From: Chrysomallon squamiferum
Taxonomy: Eukaryota > Mollusca > Gastropoda > Neomphalida > Peltospiridae
DNA: 64,000 nucleotides
Direction of reading: 5' to 3'
Assembly: GCA_012295275.1 (NCBI GenBank)
Contig: CM022670.1
Location: 23,944,255-24,008,254, forward strand
Shown in pieces: positions 51,701 through 63,725 of this stretch. Within the stretch, counting starts at the first letter, position 1. Each line of letters starts with the position of its first letter. The translations under genes were made by a program, and so were the position numbers. A model generated the notes under the pieces. That model was not told the origin of the DNA. It saw nothing but the letters and a program-made list of their open reading frames with translations, and made no database searches.

Positions 51701-51750
51701 TTAGCTGTGTACTGGATGTTTTGTATGATCTGGAGCAGATACAAAAGTGA
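32633..51750 (+). CDS. AGL: Glycogen debranching enzyme (28 coding exons, 1-nt frame gap in exon 6)
   Basis: Cytosolic bifunctional enzyme of glycogen breakdown (4-alpha-glucanotransferase plus amylo-alpha-1,6-glucosidase). Exons: 32633-32711, 33158-33380, 33807-34359, 34505-34613, 35289-35406, 37742-37956, 38444-38580, 39084-39271, 39681-39804, 40141-40304, 40716-40817, 41127-41279, 41738-41888, 42314-42533, 43167-43438, 45748-45881, 46340-46473, 46908-47086, 47197-47299, 47680-47905, 48025-48136, 48868-49003, 49215-49327, 49750-49961, 50536-50633, 50851-50938, 51143-51331, 51664-51750. Allowing for one base missing in exon 6, length is 1,539 residues, close to human AGL. Transferase residues: D530 ([10 protein letters not shown]), E559 (VVAELFTG), D631 (THDN). 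Glucosidase residues: D1241 ([13 protein letters not shown]), E1449 (QGPEWLWPIG). ATG follows a 5' UTR acceptor. Exon 2 (GTTTGA) and exon 24 (GTCAGC) have weak donors. The whole coding length is collinear with the family, so it looks functional apart from the frame gap. Confidence 0.96.
33100..33147. repeat. 48-T homopolymer before AGL exon 2
   Basis: Uninterrupted run of about 48 T ending 10 bp upstream of the exon 2 acceptor; it forms an extreme polypyrimidine tract. Length is likely variable or miscounted in assembly. Confidence 0.95.
34835..35080. repeat. Interspersed repeat copy A in AGL intron 4
   Basis: Shares ordered blocks with 44200-44530: ATGGAAATGACTGAAGTC, TCACAAAATGT, TTCCAAGTGAT, GGCAACTTAGAACCTTGCCA followed by TGGGTTA, and CAAAGTTC. 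The two copies are clearly diverged. No terminal repeats, tRNA-like head or coding capacity was recognised; probably a SINE or MITE relic. Confidence 0.55.
44200..44530. repeat. Interspersed repeat copy B in AGL intron 15
   Basis: Diverged partner of 34835-35080 in the same orientation: GATGGAAATAACGGAAGTC, TCACAGAATGT, TTCCAAGTGAT, GGTGACTTGGACTTTGCCAT followed by TGGTTA, and CAAAGTTTCG. An (AAT)n expansion (about 44322-44367) interrupts the copy where copy A has a short AT-rich spacer. Confidence 0.55.
44322..44367. repeat. (AAT)n microsatellite in AGL intron 15
   Basis: About 15 AAT units followed by A-rich AAATAAAT sequence, inside interspersed repeat copy B. Confidence 0.95.
48172..48228. 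repeat. T-rich homopolymer tract in AGL intron 21
   Basis: Long T-run with a short GTTGTTGTTG interruption, shortly after the exon 21 donor. Low-complexity only. Confidence 0.9.
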
Positions 51751-53806
51751 ACAGCATCCATTTTGTAATCTGATTTTAATGAAAGCCATTTTTCTCAATT
51801 ATTCAAAAACAGCCATCTGTTTTACAGTCAGTTATAAAGATCTGCAGCTTAATTTTTATCTTTCTTTTTTTCTGTTGCAAATAAAGATTAAAAATAATTT
51901 TGTGCAAAATTACTTTTGTATAATTTGTGGTGAAGTCAGTAAATAATAATTTTTAAACTGCAAAGTAACACAGTTGAGCTGCTTTTAAAAAAAAAAAATC
52001 ATTAATAGACTATCAGCTCATAAATTTTTTCACTTACAAATATAGTCTGGATTTTTTCCTTATTACTGTTGCAAATGAAACAGTGTCAAATTAACTTACT
52101 GTCCAATTTTTCAAAGCGACATCTAAATGAGAAATAAATATTTAAGATCATAAAAAAATGGTTTCATTTTTATGACAGATTGTGCCGAAACTTTAACCAC
52201 TGCCATAACCACAAGTTAAATAACAAGACAGAAAAACCAAAAATGTTCATTAAATAAATCTCAGTGAACCAGATAGTATTATATTCAATATTATTCTAAC
52301 AATTGATATATAAACTGATATTAACCATGTTAATTTGTTAATTTGTAAATCTCGTGTGTGTTCAGTAATCAGAATATTTTCATTTATTTTTCTTTGTAAT
52401 TGTTTTTTTTTTTACTTTGCTGTTATTTTAATAAAATACTCATCTTTGCCAGTTTCTGATTGCAGTATTATCTAATGACAAATCACTTCATGCTATACCG
52501 TCAAATATAATAATATAGCTTTTATTTCTGTTTGATGAAACATGTTTTCATCACCTTGCAGAAACAGGATTTTATTTGTTTAAATCATCTGTAGTCATTA
52601 TCTGGGATAAATTGCATATCTTGTTGCATAATGAAATGAAATAAATAAATAATATGAATATCATTTTTTTTAATATTAATTTTTTTTTTTTTATTCATTT
52701 ATTCATTTTTTTTTAGTTATTATTACTATTATTATTATGTTTTATTATTATTATTTTTTTGTAAGGTATTACAATGGTGATGAATCTTAATCTTAATAAA
52801 ATAAAAAATTATGCACGTTTGCAATTTGCTTTTTTTATAATTTTATTTATTTATTTATTTATTTATTTACTTATTTTGCTAATTTTATTATTATTAATAA
52901 TTTTGTTGAAACCATTGGTTTTGCTATCTAAATAACTCCAGTTTTCAAATTAAAAAATAATGAAGTTTTAAAACCATCTGACATTTTTATTATTTTAGTC
53001 CAATATTGTTTATTATAAATGTATTGAACATGAAAAAAAAAAAAAAAAAAAAAAATGTTAAATACTGCATTAGAACTATTGCCCATTCCTGATTATGAAA
53101 AAGCTTTACATGGTTATTGTTGTGAATAAAGAAATGAATATGTATGTTCTTGCTAATATTTATTACGTTTTAACCGACAGAACAAATAAAGCATGTTTGT
53201 GTAGGACTGCTAGTGTATCTGCAGTGGTTTTAGAAAGGAGTGTATTATTTGAATAAGAGTGTGATTTTTAAAATTAATTAGCGTTTTTAACATAGTTATA
53301 AATTGTTGCCATTCAAAAACAAAATTGTGATAATTATAAATAACTGTTTTATGTCAAGTTTAAAATTGTTATATATTAATATAGGTAACTGTTTCTGGAA
53401 TAAATATTTCTTTCCATCTTTTTTTGTAGGTTTTGAGATTATGTCATCAAAACCAATCAAATGAAATTATTAATACGTATGTTATTGCAAAGATAATAGA
53501 AACACACCTGGACTAAATACATAATAGAAGTTTTTACTTTGTACAGTTTTAAAAGTTTAAAAAGAAATTGTATTTAAAAAATTTACATATTAAAATTGCT
53601 TTGTTTTTCTTGTTGTTTTGTTTTTATTTGGGGTTTTTTAATTTAATTTTTTTGTCAAAAGATTTCATATTTGAACTATCAAACGAAAAAAATATATATA
53701 TGCTTTTATTTAATTTTTTTTGTTTTACCATTTCAAAAATTAATAATTTTATTCTTTGTAATATGTTTTTCAAATATTTTATTCTATCTCTTAGCTAACA
53801 ATTATA
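51751..53806 (+). other. AGL 3' UTR and downstream, nothing else recognised
   Basis: First AATAAA after the AGL stop is at 51880-51885, about 130 bp downstream, and is a plausible polyadenylation signal. The rest is AT-rich with (TTTA)n and (ATT)n patches (52680-52890) and an A-run (53032-53055). Confidence 0.45.
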
Positions 53807-54125
53807 CAGGTACTGGACCAATTATCCAGCATCCTGAAATCCAGAAGTTTTTCCCAATGCTATTTTCATAGCTTGCTGTTGTGGGTGTTGTCCTCATCAG
53901 ACTGGAATTACTCTTTTAAGCCATGTGGCATTCATTCACTTGCCGCAATGTTTATGTGTCATCAAGTCACCACAGTTGTGTATTGTCAATTCTTTGTTTT
54001 TAATTTTAAAATGTTTATGCCTAATTATTTACCAATTTAGATGTCTTGGTACCAGAAAACCGGAAAATCCAGAAATCTGGAATGCCTCAGGCCCCAAGAA
54101 GTCTGGATAATTGGTCCGGTACCTG
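53807..54125. mobile_element. pogo/Tigger-type MITE with near-perfect TIRs and TA target duplication
   Basis: The left end reads CAGGTACTGGACCAATTATC and the right end, on the other strand, reads CAGGTACCGGACCAATTATC: 23 matching bases with one mismatch. Both ends are flanked by TA (53805-53806 and 54126-54127). Internal sequence such as CATCCTGAAATCCAGAAG and its counterpart near 54060-54090 resembles the inner ends of Tigger/MER2-like elements. About 319 bp, no transposase frame, so non-autonomous. Confidence 0.8.
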
Positions 54126-54637
54126 TACCAGTTTTAAAATAGACCTCAACATTCTGTTAATAAAATATAGCTGTGTATTTCTTATTGTTAATGTTAATTC
54201 TGCTATATTGAGTCAATCTTAGTAAGACTACAAGCTGAATGTGATATTAAACTATTGTTTTTCAAAATTAATATTTTAATTATTCTCTCATCAGACTAAC
54301 AGAATGTTGACTTAAAATAAATTTTTGGGAGAAAAATGAAGCCACAGAAACAGATGTTCACAGTATTTTTTTGTTTCCATTTCCTTTTTTTGTGTCCACT
54401 GATTTAATAATAAAAACTTAACATTTAAAAAAGAAAGAAAAACATTTCACAACCAATTCGGTTTATTGCACATAATTGTAAGTTTTATATCTATAAATTG
54501 CAAAACCTTGACGTCTCTAGCAAAACTAGTACATTTAATTTTGCTAATATATATATTTAACATTTACGCTGAAACAGTATTACTAATTAAAAAATATATA
54601 TATATAACTGTTGACCTTTTCCTCATTTGAGTACGTC

Positions 54638-54875
54638 GTCCCAGATATTTCCCTAATTATAACCCAAGTCATTTTCCCCCCATTCATATAGGACTGAGAG
54701 AATTGAGCAAATGACTTTATAGGGCTATCAAATCAGACTGGATTTCCTGTGTAATGGTGCTCAGTGCATTCACATACAAAATAAGCAAATTTATGCAAAT
54801 GATAAAAATATTAATTATATATTCTAATGTGGGAAATGACTTGAACAAAGGTTGAGGGGGGAAAATGTCCTAGAA
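54638..54875. mobile_element. Possible small MITE with imperfect inverted termini
   Basis: Left side has CAAGTCATTTTCCCCCCATT near 54665-54684; right side on the other strand has CAAGTCATTTCCC and, further out, GACATTTTCCCCCCTC. The arms are imperfect and have offset blocks, so this may be a decayed element or chance symmetry of C-rich and T-rich patches. Confidence 0.3.
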
Positions 54876-54879
54876 TGGT

Positions 54880-57863
54880 TGTCATTTAGTGGCAAATGTG
54901 CCCATTTCTAAAGGAAATGTGACGTAGAAAGCATGCCCACTAAATATGCTGTCTTCTGAATTAGAACAGTTCATGATGAGTTTAGATGCTAGAATTTGTT
55001 TTATTTGATATCACGTAAATCATGTTATTTCATGCTATAGCAATGTATAGAAACAAGACAACTAACAGTAGTACTGTTTGGTGTAACTCATTAGCAGCAT
55101 CAGTGATCCTTTCTGGGAACAGTTACATTTTCAAAAAGGATGCAAGCCTATCTATTTTGGTTCAATAGTGGATTACCATTAAACTTTTCAAATCTACTTA
55201 TATGTATCTGTTTACGGTGGCTGAAGACTCAAACAACAATACTAAATAAATCAAAAGCTAAGTATAAACGTCAAATGATACGTTGGCAAACGTTAACAGC
55301 TTTGGGATGGTCTCTTGTCATTACTAATACAAATTTTACAAAGCATTTCATATAAAGTCTTAACAGTTTCCACTGGGAGACATTGTTTTAAAGTGCACTT
55401 ACTCCCACATTTATTGAGAAATAATAAAATAAAACTCATTAAATATACATTTCAAATTACAGTGGATTAATATTTGAATTCTTGTTAAAAAAAAATAATA
55501 ATAATAAAAATGACAATAGTACATGCATAAAACAACAGAAATATGTAAAGTTAACAAGCTCCAGAGTATTACAACAAACAAATATTTGTCTGCTTAACAG
55601 TAAAAATAAAATGAAACAAAATTTTTAACATACTCTTTAATTATTATGTGAACAAAATATATTAAACTGGCAAAAGAAACCATATCAGATTATAATTTCA
55701 ATAATTAGTAAAGAAGGCTGTACCATTTGAAAAACAGTTTTTCTATTTCTTTGTAAATGAATATAACAGTTCTACCATCTCCTAATTTTTTTAATCTCTT
55801 TTGTATCGGTATAGAACCTTTAGTATTTTAATATGCTGATGTATTGTACCAGTATGATGCCTGGTATTCTTTCTACCTATACCATAGTTCAGATTGTTTC
55901 CATTGGGTGACAATCACCACCTAAGTCAAAATATTTTCTAATGCTTCATGGTTTTCTGGTATTATCTACTAAAACTGAAATTATAGTTTGATAAAATAAC
56001 TTGTGAACTTTAGCTTGGATACTTACTGCATCAGTCAATGTCAAAAAAAAGTAATATGTATTCCAGCTGGCAGTTCACTTTTTGTTAAAATGTAACTGAA
56101 ATGCTCAAACAACAATAATTTAGGACATTAATTATTTTGCCTACATCATCCCTCCATTTCAAAAAGAAGCAATTATACAGTGTTTTAAATTTTAATTAAC
56201 AATCTCTAAGCTACACTGTTACTATTCTGAAAAAGTCATATGTACAAATGTTAAAATTTAACAATTTAGCATAATTTGTAAAATTTTGACCAACCTGATT
56301 ATTTTGCTCAAAATGTCAAGCATGCACAACATGTATTTAAAATCTATAATATTGTTACAACACAGAGTGGAATGGTTATTTTTAATAATAATAAATCTTT
56401 TAATTCAGGCACAGCCATATAAATAAAATAAAAATAATGCCCACAGTACTAACTTCAATATATACACAGATTACTTTCCAGAAGCATTATTATTATTTTT
56501 TTAAATTAAGCACAGTAGATAACAAGTGTGAAAATAAACACAGTCTACTAATATGTGGAAATATCTAAGAAATGTGAACTATTAATATATGTAAGACACC
56601 ACTATTAATTTAATCAATACATTTATGTATAAATGCTCCCACAATAATCATTTTAAAACAATTCTAATACCATAAAATATTAAATACAACAACTTCATTA
56701 TATAATAATCTGACAGAAAAATAAATAAAAATAAATACACACCTTGCACAATAAAATTATCAATATATTAATTTATAAATCCAATATTATATAAAGAGTT
56801 GAATTGTTCAATAAATACAAATTGCCATTTATAATTTAATTTATTCTGTCTGTTAGTCCTCTTTATTTTATTTAGAAGACCAAATATTATCAACAGAGTA
56901 TTACTTTATTTAAGGTCATAGTCATTTACATTTGACATCATCATGAAAATCAATATATATTTCCTAAAATCAGACTGCTGCAAATAATTATCATATAAAT
57001 AACCCATTATGAAAACTAAAGTATTAATGTGAAAATCCTGTTAAAATAAAATTTTCAGTTTTGCTAAAATCCCAGAATCTAATTATACAGTATTTTAAAA
57101 TATAGTAATCCAATTGTTTATAATACTATTTTTATTTATTTTTTCTTCAATCGTTTCATTTTGTTTGTTTGTTTGTTTTATAAAAACTGAAACAGATTTA
57201 GAAATATATTTATTTTTACTCAGTTTTGGTGCGAAGTTTTAGAGAAATAAATTGTATTCTTATTTAATAAGCTTTTATGAAACTTTAAAATTACTATTTT
57301 GATAGATACAATTCATAGAATACAGAAAAAAGACCTTGCTCTCAAATCAGGAGCTTACAATCTAAATTGTAAAAAGTTGCCACTTGAAAAAAGAAACAAA
57401 ATAAAATTGTGTAAACTGAAAAAAGGAAAACAAAATACAAATGTTTTTAACATAAAGATGTAAACAATTCAATAACAAAAATAAATTAATTATCCTCTCA
57501 AATTTGTGTCACTAATACCATTATATTTTTCAAATAAATCTGTCTATCTAATTTAAGAAATATCTCAGTTAATTTTGTTATTATCTGAATGGTGTATAAC
57601 AGGATAAGTATTTACTGAAATATTGATTTCATTTATAGAAACAACAAAACACAAAAAAAAAAAAAAAAGCTTTAAAAAAGAGGTAGACAATATAAGCTAT
57701 ACTATATAACAAAACATATTTTGGTAGATAAAATACCTCTAAAGAAAGTAAAATATTTTAATAAAAGAAACTTTAAAGAAATATATTAATTAACAATAAC
57801 AAATAAGCACACCAATAACAAAACATTATGGAATATATGGAATTAGTTGAATTTTAATCATGA
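54880..57863. other. AT-rich spacer containing the LMBRD2 3' UTR (minus), no gene recognised
   Basis: No protein-like frame. Part must be the LMBRD2 3' UTR, but the many TTTATT (AATAAA on the minus strand) hexamers prevent choosing its end. The genes AGL and LMBRD2 converge on the region 51750-57864. Confidence 0.45.
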
Positions 57864-59381
57864 TCAGATATCATCAAAGATTCCTTTGGGGGGCAGGGCT
57901 GATGAACGGACTGAAGAAAACTGTGATGGCTGGGTTCTTGACTGGTAGCCACCTAAATCTGATCTGTCCTCAGTATAATCAACAGGCTCAGCCTGTCGTA
58001 GAAGTTCAGTGCGATCATTGTCATCAGGGCTTCTTGGAACCATGTATTTACCTGCAAATTCACCAGAATGATAATTTTATTTAAAAAAACAACAACAAAA
58101 TAAAATCAAAAACATAAAAGAATCTTCCATATTTTTAACCTTATTATTCTATGGTTAAAGAGATGAAGAAAATAATATGAAACAATAATCATTTGAAAAA
58201 ACAAATAATAAAATAAAAAGTTTTATCGATGTTAACTTTTTTATTCCTTCTTTCAGACAGAAATATTATTCACAAGAAATGAATTGAGAAATTTTTCAAA
58301 GAGAGAGTTTATCTGTTAGATGAGGTAAACCAAGAATGAGAAATTAATCTCTGTTGGTTTTTAATCTCAACCAATTCTGAGGGATATTCTCAAACCCTAT
58401 AAACATTTATTTATGAAACCATAAGATCTGTGAAATGTAGAATTTTAATATGTGTAACATTTATAAAACTTTATGGTAGGAAAGATTTAGTACTTTTGAT
58501 ATCAGTACTGCGTGGAATGTCTTTAACTGTACCAGCAGACGTAGTTCTGTCACCAAATCTCTCAGTCCACAATCTTCTACGAGCCTCTCCATCAGCTTTA
58601 CGTTCCTTCCGACGCTTTTCTGAAACAAAACAAAAATAGAAATAAAAAACTAGAATAAATTAATTTGTTCAAGAAAGAAGCAGATGTAAATCTTATAATA
58701 TTCACACATAAAACACATTAGCCAACATCTTAATGATAAAAAAATAATTTAAAAATTTTTTTATTTAAAGGTTTTAATATTTAATCTATATCTCTGCTAA
58801 AACAAGTTTTCCAAATAACTGATAATCTAATTATAAAAAAGTTCTCCATAAAACAAATTTTAATGTATTAGAATACATTTACTTTATAACAATCTGTTAT
58901 ACATTCATTACATAAATTCAAGATAGCTTTGATGTAATCTTTTTTATTAGTTAATCTTTCTTGTGCTTTTGTTTATAATGAAAATCACAAGAGGCATTCC
59001 CTATCCTTATTTGACATATCATCATGCATTCTTATTACAATTATTTCAAAACCCAAAGATTTCAAAACTGGGAAACACAACCTGCAAGGTATTTGCTGTA
59101 AAATCTTCAATGTTCAGACTCACCTCTTCTGACCAGTTCAGCTCCCTCATCCATGAGCTCCTGTGTCATTTCATCATCGCCAATGAACTGCTGGAAACCC
59201 AGAAAACAAAGGATTCTGCTGCCCAGACTGAAGTAGGTGCAGAAGCACAGCAGAACAATCAAGATAGGGAAGTAGATGTTAAAACCATTAGCAATAAATG
59301 AAATCACATCCATATGTCCCATGATCTGAAAGCATGTTGTTGAGTATTTTATTTAGGTTATTATTCTATTTTTAATTTTTA

Positions 59382-59424
<43 letters not shown>

Positions 59425-62400
59425 TTTTTTATTTATTTAAAAAGAATTAACTATTAGAAAATTGGCTAAACGATTAACAATAAGCAGAATTCCCAAACAA
59501 TTACCAATACAAAAACATCTGCTAAAGAGTTAACAATAACAAACAGATTTGTTACCTTGGTGTATGAAGTTTCTTCTTTGTTATTTACAGAAGTCACGTG
59601 ACTGTCGAGATGAATTAAACCCAGAAAATTCAAACACATCGGTGGAGTCAGCCGACATAACATCCTGCATAAAAAAATTTTAAAGGGTAATAATGAAATC
59701 ATTTTCATTTTCACCAGTCATCAGTTTAAATTAATACATTATGCAGACAGACCATCCAAGGACGTTATTCCAAAAATGTGTTAATACTTCTGTTGTCTTT
59801 GAACAAAGCAATTAACTGTAAAAGTAAGTACCGTAAAATGTGAGCTAATAGTCATTTGAGTGAGGTGGTAACTGAATTCAGTCTGTTACTGTAACCCTAT
59901 ACTTTAATCAAATATATTTATATAACTTCAAATTCTGTTTATTCAACCTTCGTCTTGTACGGTGTAGATTCAGTAGCATTTTCAGTTAACAAATAAAATA
60001 AAACATTTACTATTTTTTTCTTTTCCAATAGTGTTTAATATCTCTTTAAAAACAATAATAATAAAAGAAAGTACTGCGAACTATTTGATGAACTGAATTA
60101 CACAGAAGATGACAACATTTATTTAATGAATTATTTGTCAAGTATACCGAAGTTATAATATTATATTATCATGTTTTGCTTACATTCCTGTAAATATCAA
60201 ACTGTATTCATCAGTCTGGTGGTGTGGTGCTATGTAATAATAGTTGAGGATGCGAATTTGGAACACACTGTAGTATGCACAGAAACACAAGTAGGCAATA
60301 GTCAGAATAGAGGCAAACTGAAAAGATATCATAAAAACTGAAATACAATCAGGTAATTTCAATGGCTTTTTTTTTCTTTAAAATTAATCAACACTGGCTT
60401 ATAATTAAATAAAGTAATAACCTCTTTAATTACGACAATAAAGTTCTTCTCCTATTATTTAATCATATAAACAATGTAACCTGAAGAATTTTTTTTAATA
60501 ATTTCTACCTCAATGTAAACATAGTCATCGTGTTGCTTGGCAATGTCAATGAATACAGCAAACAGGGAGAGGACAGGCTTCTTTACAAAGAATAGACACT
60601 CAGACCACACAACCATGAAGGAAAAAATCATCAGGACAACAGATGAGATCAGCATCACCCATGTACGCATTCGACACTTCCAGTACCATTCTAAAATGAC
60701 AGTTGTTGAAGTTCGTCAATGATTTCCACATTTTTTACACCACTGAGAAACAATGAACAAGTTTTTAAATAAGAAATACATTTACGTTATTCCTTTTTTT
60801 TTTTTTTTTTAAATATATTTATAATAAATCTTTTTTATTTTTATTTTAAAGGTAAAATTTTAATGGGAACCAATTTGTGTGTACTTGTTGTGAAAAAAAA
60901 GATTTCATAAATCTGTTAACAGTTTTTTGCTAAAAAATTAATACTAACCAACTGTAGGAGTGTATATGGCTCTAAAGATGCCAGAATAAGAGCCGTAAGT
61001 ACGATGAAAATATCTGTTAGGATTGTTCTCATTAGCTTCAATGTCCTCTAAATCTAATGCTTTTTGTATGAGATTGTTCCACTGTATCTGAGTGCGGTTA
61101 GCAATCTGCAGACAACGGATCAGCTTCTTGTGCAGTTTGACAAGAGACTTCTCAGTAGGAGTATCATGTGGTTTGTCATACTCCTCAAAATCGTCGGTGT
61201 TACGAACTGAATGTCTCATACTTTCAGGGCACTAAAAAAAGTAATATGGAACTGCTTATGCTTATAAGGAAAAAGCTCTAGTATTTTTCAAAAATAATTG
61301 TGATAATAAAAATAAATTACAGTTTTTACATCAAGGAGACAAAGTCAATCACATGCTGATGAAAAGTCCAATCACTATGCTACATATTATAAATTTCACC
61401 CATTTCCTGGTGGATTTTGTTATTATTTTTATTTGATTAATTATTACAATGTCAAATGTCTTCTGTTATGTTTATTACAAACTGCTTACATAATTCTGCA
61501 ATATTCTCACAGCTACACTAACAACTGAGTATATTTAACTGCAAATTTTTAAACTTTTAAAATATGATTTATTTTCAAGACCTTCTCAAATCATTTGCAC
61601 ATAACATTTAGATGTAATGCAATCCTTAGAATGATTATAACCAAATACCTTTGCCAGAATTTTATCCACATATTCTCTAAGAGGGTGGTTGTAGCGTATA
61701 CTTTCAACAGTTCTTTTAATTTCCTAAAATATATTAATTAAAATGAAAAACATGAATTATAAACAAATATAAATCCACAATAACTTAAATCATTTTTCTC
61801 TGTGTATATATTTTTACTAACACACATGCAAACACACACTTACCAAAGCCGTTAATAAAAATTTTTTTACAGATTTAAAGCTGATCCTAATTATTAACAG
61901 GGAATTATACGATATTAATTTAAGAGTGATTATGGTCAAATATTCCAATGTTATTTGTTGAAGTTTCCCTAACTAATAATTAACAGAAGATCCATTCTAA
62001 AGTTACCTCTAAAACATCTTCCAGATTTTCTTCTGCTTCTGTTTTCTCTGTACTCAGTTTAGCAATTTTAAAGTGAGTTTTTGAAAGCTGATGGCCACGT
62101 TTAGCATTGTTCCAAAGACTTCTGGGAACATCCACTAAACCATATCCAAGCATTAGAACAAGTACAAACAATCCCCATGTATTACTAGCTGTTACTCCAA
62201 TCACCTTTAATTTATCACTGTTTGACCAAAAAAAAAGAAAACATTTTAAAAACTAAAATATAAGAACAATGCTATTGAAGTTTTCAGTATTAAAAGATCT
62301 ATTTAGAAGATATTCAATGTCATCTTGTCTAAATTCCTAAAGAGTGGGGAAAAAAATAAAAGAGTCAAAGTAAAGAAGGAAAATATTTGCTGATTATGTT

Positions 62401-63338
62401 ATCTTACGCATCAATATGAAGATCTGGTCTTGCAGCAACATAAATTAAACAGACACCAAAAATAAGTAAGTATGTTCCATAATAAATAGCATTTTCAATC
62501 AAAGCTGACTTCATTTTGCCCATAATAGTAAAGTCTCCAGCATTTGAATATGACTGCATTAAAGGTAATATCAACCTGAAATGAAAGAGAAAATATTTTA
62601 AATATTATTCTGTGCAATTAACACTTTTTATAAATAGAGTTATAAAAATCAGAATATACAGTGGTACCTTGACTTAATTCATTCTGTGACTGCGATCATA
62701 TCTCAATTTACTATATCAAATGAATTTTCCCAACTGAAATTAACTGAAATACCATTAATCCGTTCCAAAAACCACCCCATTTTTTTGTTTTTTAGTAACA
62801 TGTATTTAAATAAGAAAAATGTATTTATAATCGACAAATGTTGTATAAAACAATCTAAAAGATAATGCAAAGAAATAAATTGGTTTTGTAAAGTGTATTT
62901 ATGTTGGAGATTAGACAAAATATTTTAATGCCTTTGGCTGCAGTTACAGCCTTCATTGACTCCTTCAGCTTCAGTATGGTACATATTGTAGAAGTATTGC
63001 GCTTGTACTGCCTAGCCAAGTTGACTCCATACACCTCGTACAAGTTTTTCTATGAATTCAAGCTTTAATTCAGTGCTGGCTGGATGTTGTGTTGTTCATA
63101 GCCCCAACTAGCGGCAGCATATCTGAAGCTTGCTCCTAACTCCGATTCTGGATCGCAACTCAAAGCAAAAAACCGACTGGGTGATGCTCGTAACTCGAAA
63201 CACTTGTAAGTTGGGGCACTCTTAAGTCAAGGTACCACTGTATTTATTATCTTAGTTTGTTTAACTGTGACAGTGACACAAAATACACTAAATTTCTGCA
63301 AGGGAATTTATATATATATATATATATGTAAAATTAAC

Positions 63339-63370
<32 letters not shown>

Positions 63371-63725
63371 TTTATTTTTGTTTTTGTTCGGGGAGTCTTT
63401 TCTTTTTATCTGCTGTAAAAAAAAAAATATGAAGAATAAAGAGATACAAATACTCGAAGCATAGTTTTAAAAGTTATGCATACCATGTGAGAACTTGTGA
63501 CGTCCAATATACAATATGCCACAGGGTAGGCAACACATGCTCAGGAACATGGCTTGTTGGTACCACACATTCGTGATTAGCAGGACTGACAGTAGAGACT
63601 GATAACAAAGCTCCTGTGATGTTAGATGATGTTGATATTGCTTCAGCTGTTGTCGAGTTGGAAAGAGCTGCTGGTGTTATGCTAGCAGTATGTGCATGAT
63701 CTTCTAAACACTGACGATAAAATGT
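57864..63725 (-). CDS. LMBRD2: LMBR1 domain-containing protein 2, nearly complete (11 exons, 5' end outside)
   Basis: Multi-pass membrane protein of the LMBR1/lipocalin-receptor-like family; LMBRD2 has been linked to GPCR signalling. Minus-strand exons, 5' to 3': 63725-63484, 62575-62408, 62217-62007, 61723-61649, 61231-60949, 60690-60509, 60317-60184, 59664-59556, 59325-59124, 58619-58494, 58051-57864 (TGA). Phases join to 1,920 nt, 639 residues. The first exon begins TFYRQC, equivalent to human residues just after LDVSTT, so about 55 N-terminal residues lie upstream of the window. Family blocks include [57 protein letters not shown], a charged coiled-coil-like segment ([15 protein letters not shown]), [28 protein letters not shown] and [14 protein letters not shown], with hydrophobic membrane spans between. 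The tail is charged and hydrophilic, ending KGIFDDI. A Tigger relic sits in the intron 62576-63483. Confidence 0.95.
62659..63240 (-). mobile_element. Tigger/pogo-family deletion derivative inside LMBRD2 intron
   Basis: The left end reads CAGTGGTACCTTGACTTA; the right end reads TAAGTCAAGGTACCACTG, an 18-bp perfect inverted repeat, flanked by TA at 62657-62658 and 63241-63242. On the minus strand (about 63090-62920) the interior encodes KLEFIEKL, then after a frameshift [15 protein letters not shown] and [15 protein letters not shown], the CENP-B-type helix-turn-helix of Tigger transposases. The catalytic DDE domain is absent. It is 582 bp, non-autonomous and in the same orientation as LMBRD2. 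Confidence 0.85.
63310..63380. repeat. (TA)n and (TTTA)n low-complexity tract in LMBRD2 intron
   Basis: TATATA run followed by ATT and TTTA repeats just after the Tigger relic. No gene content. Confidence 0.8.
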
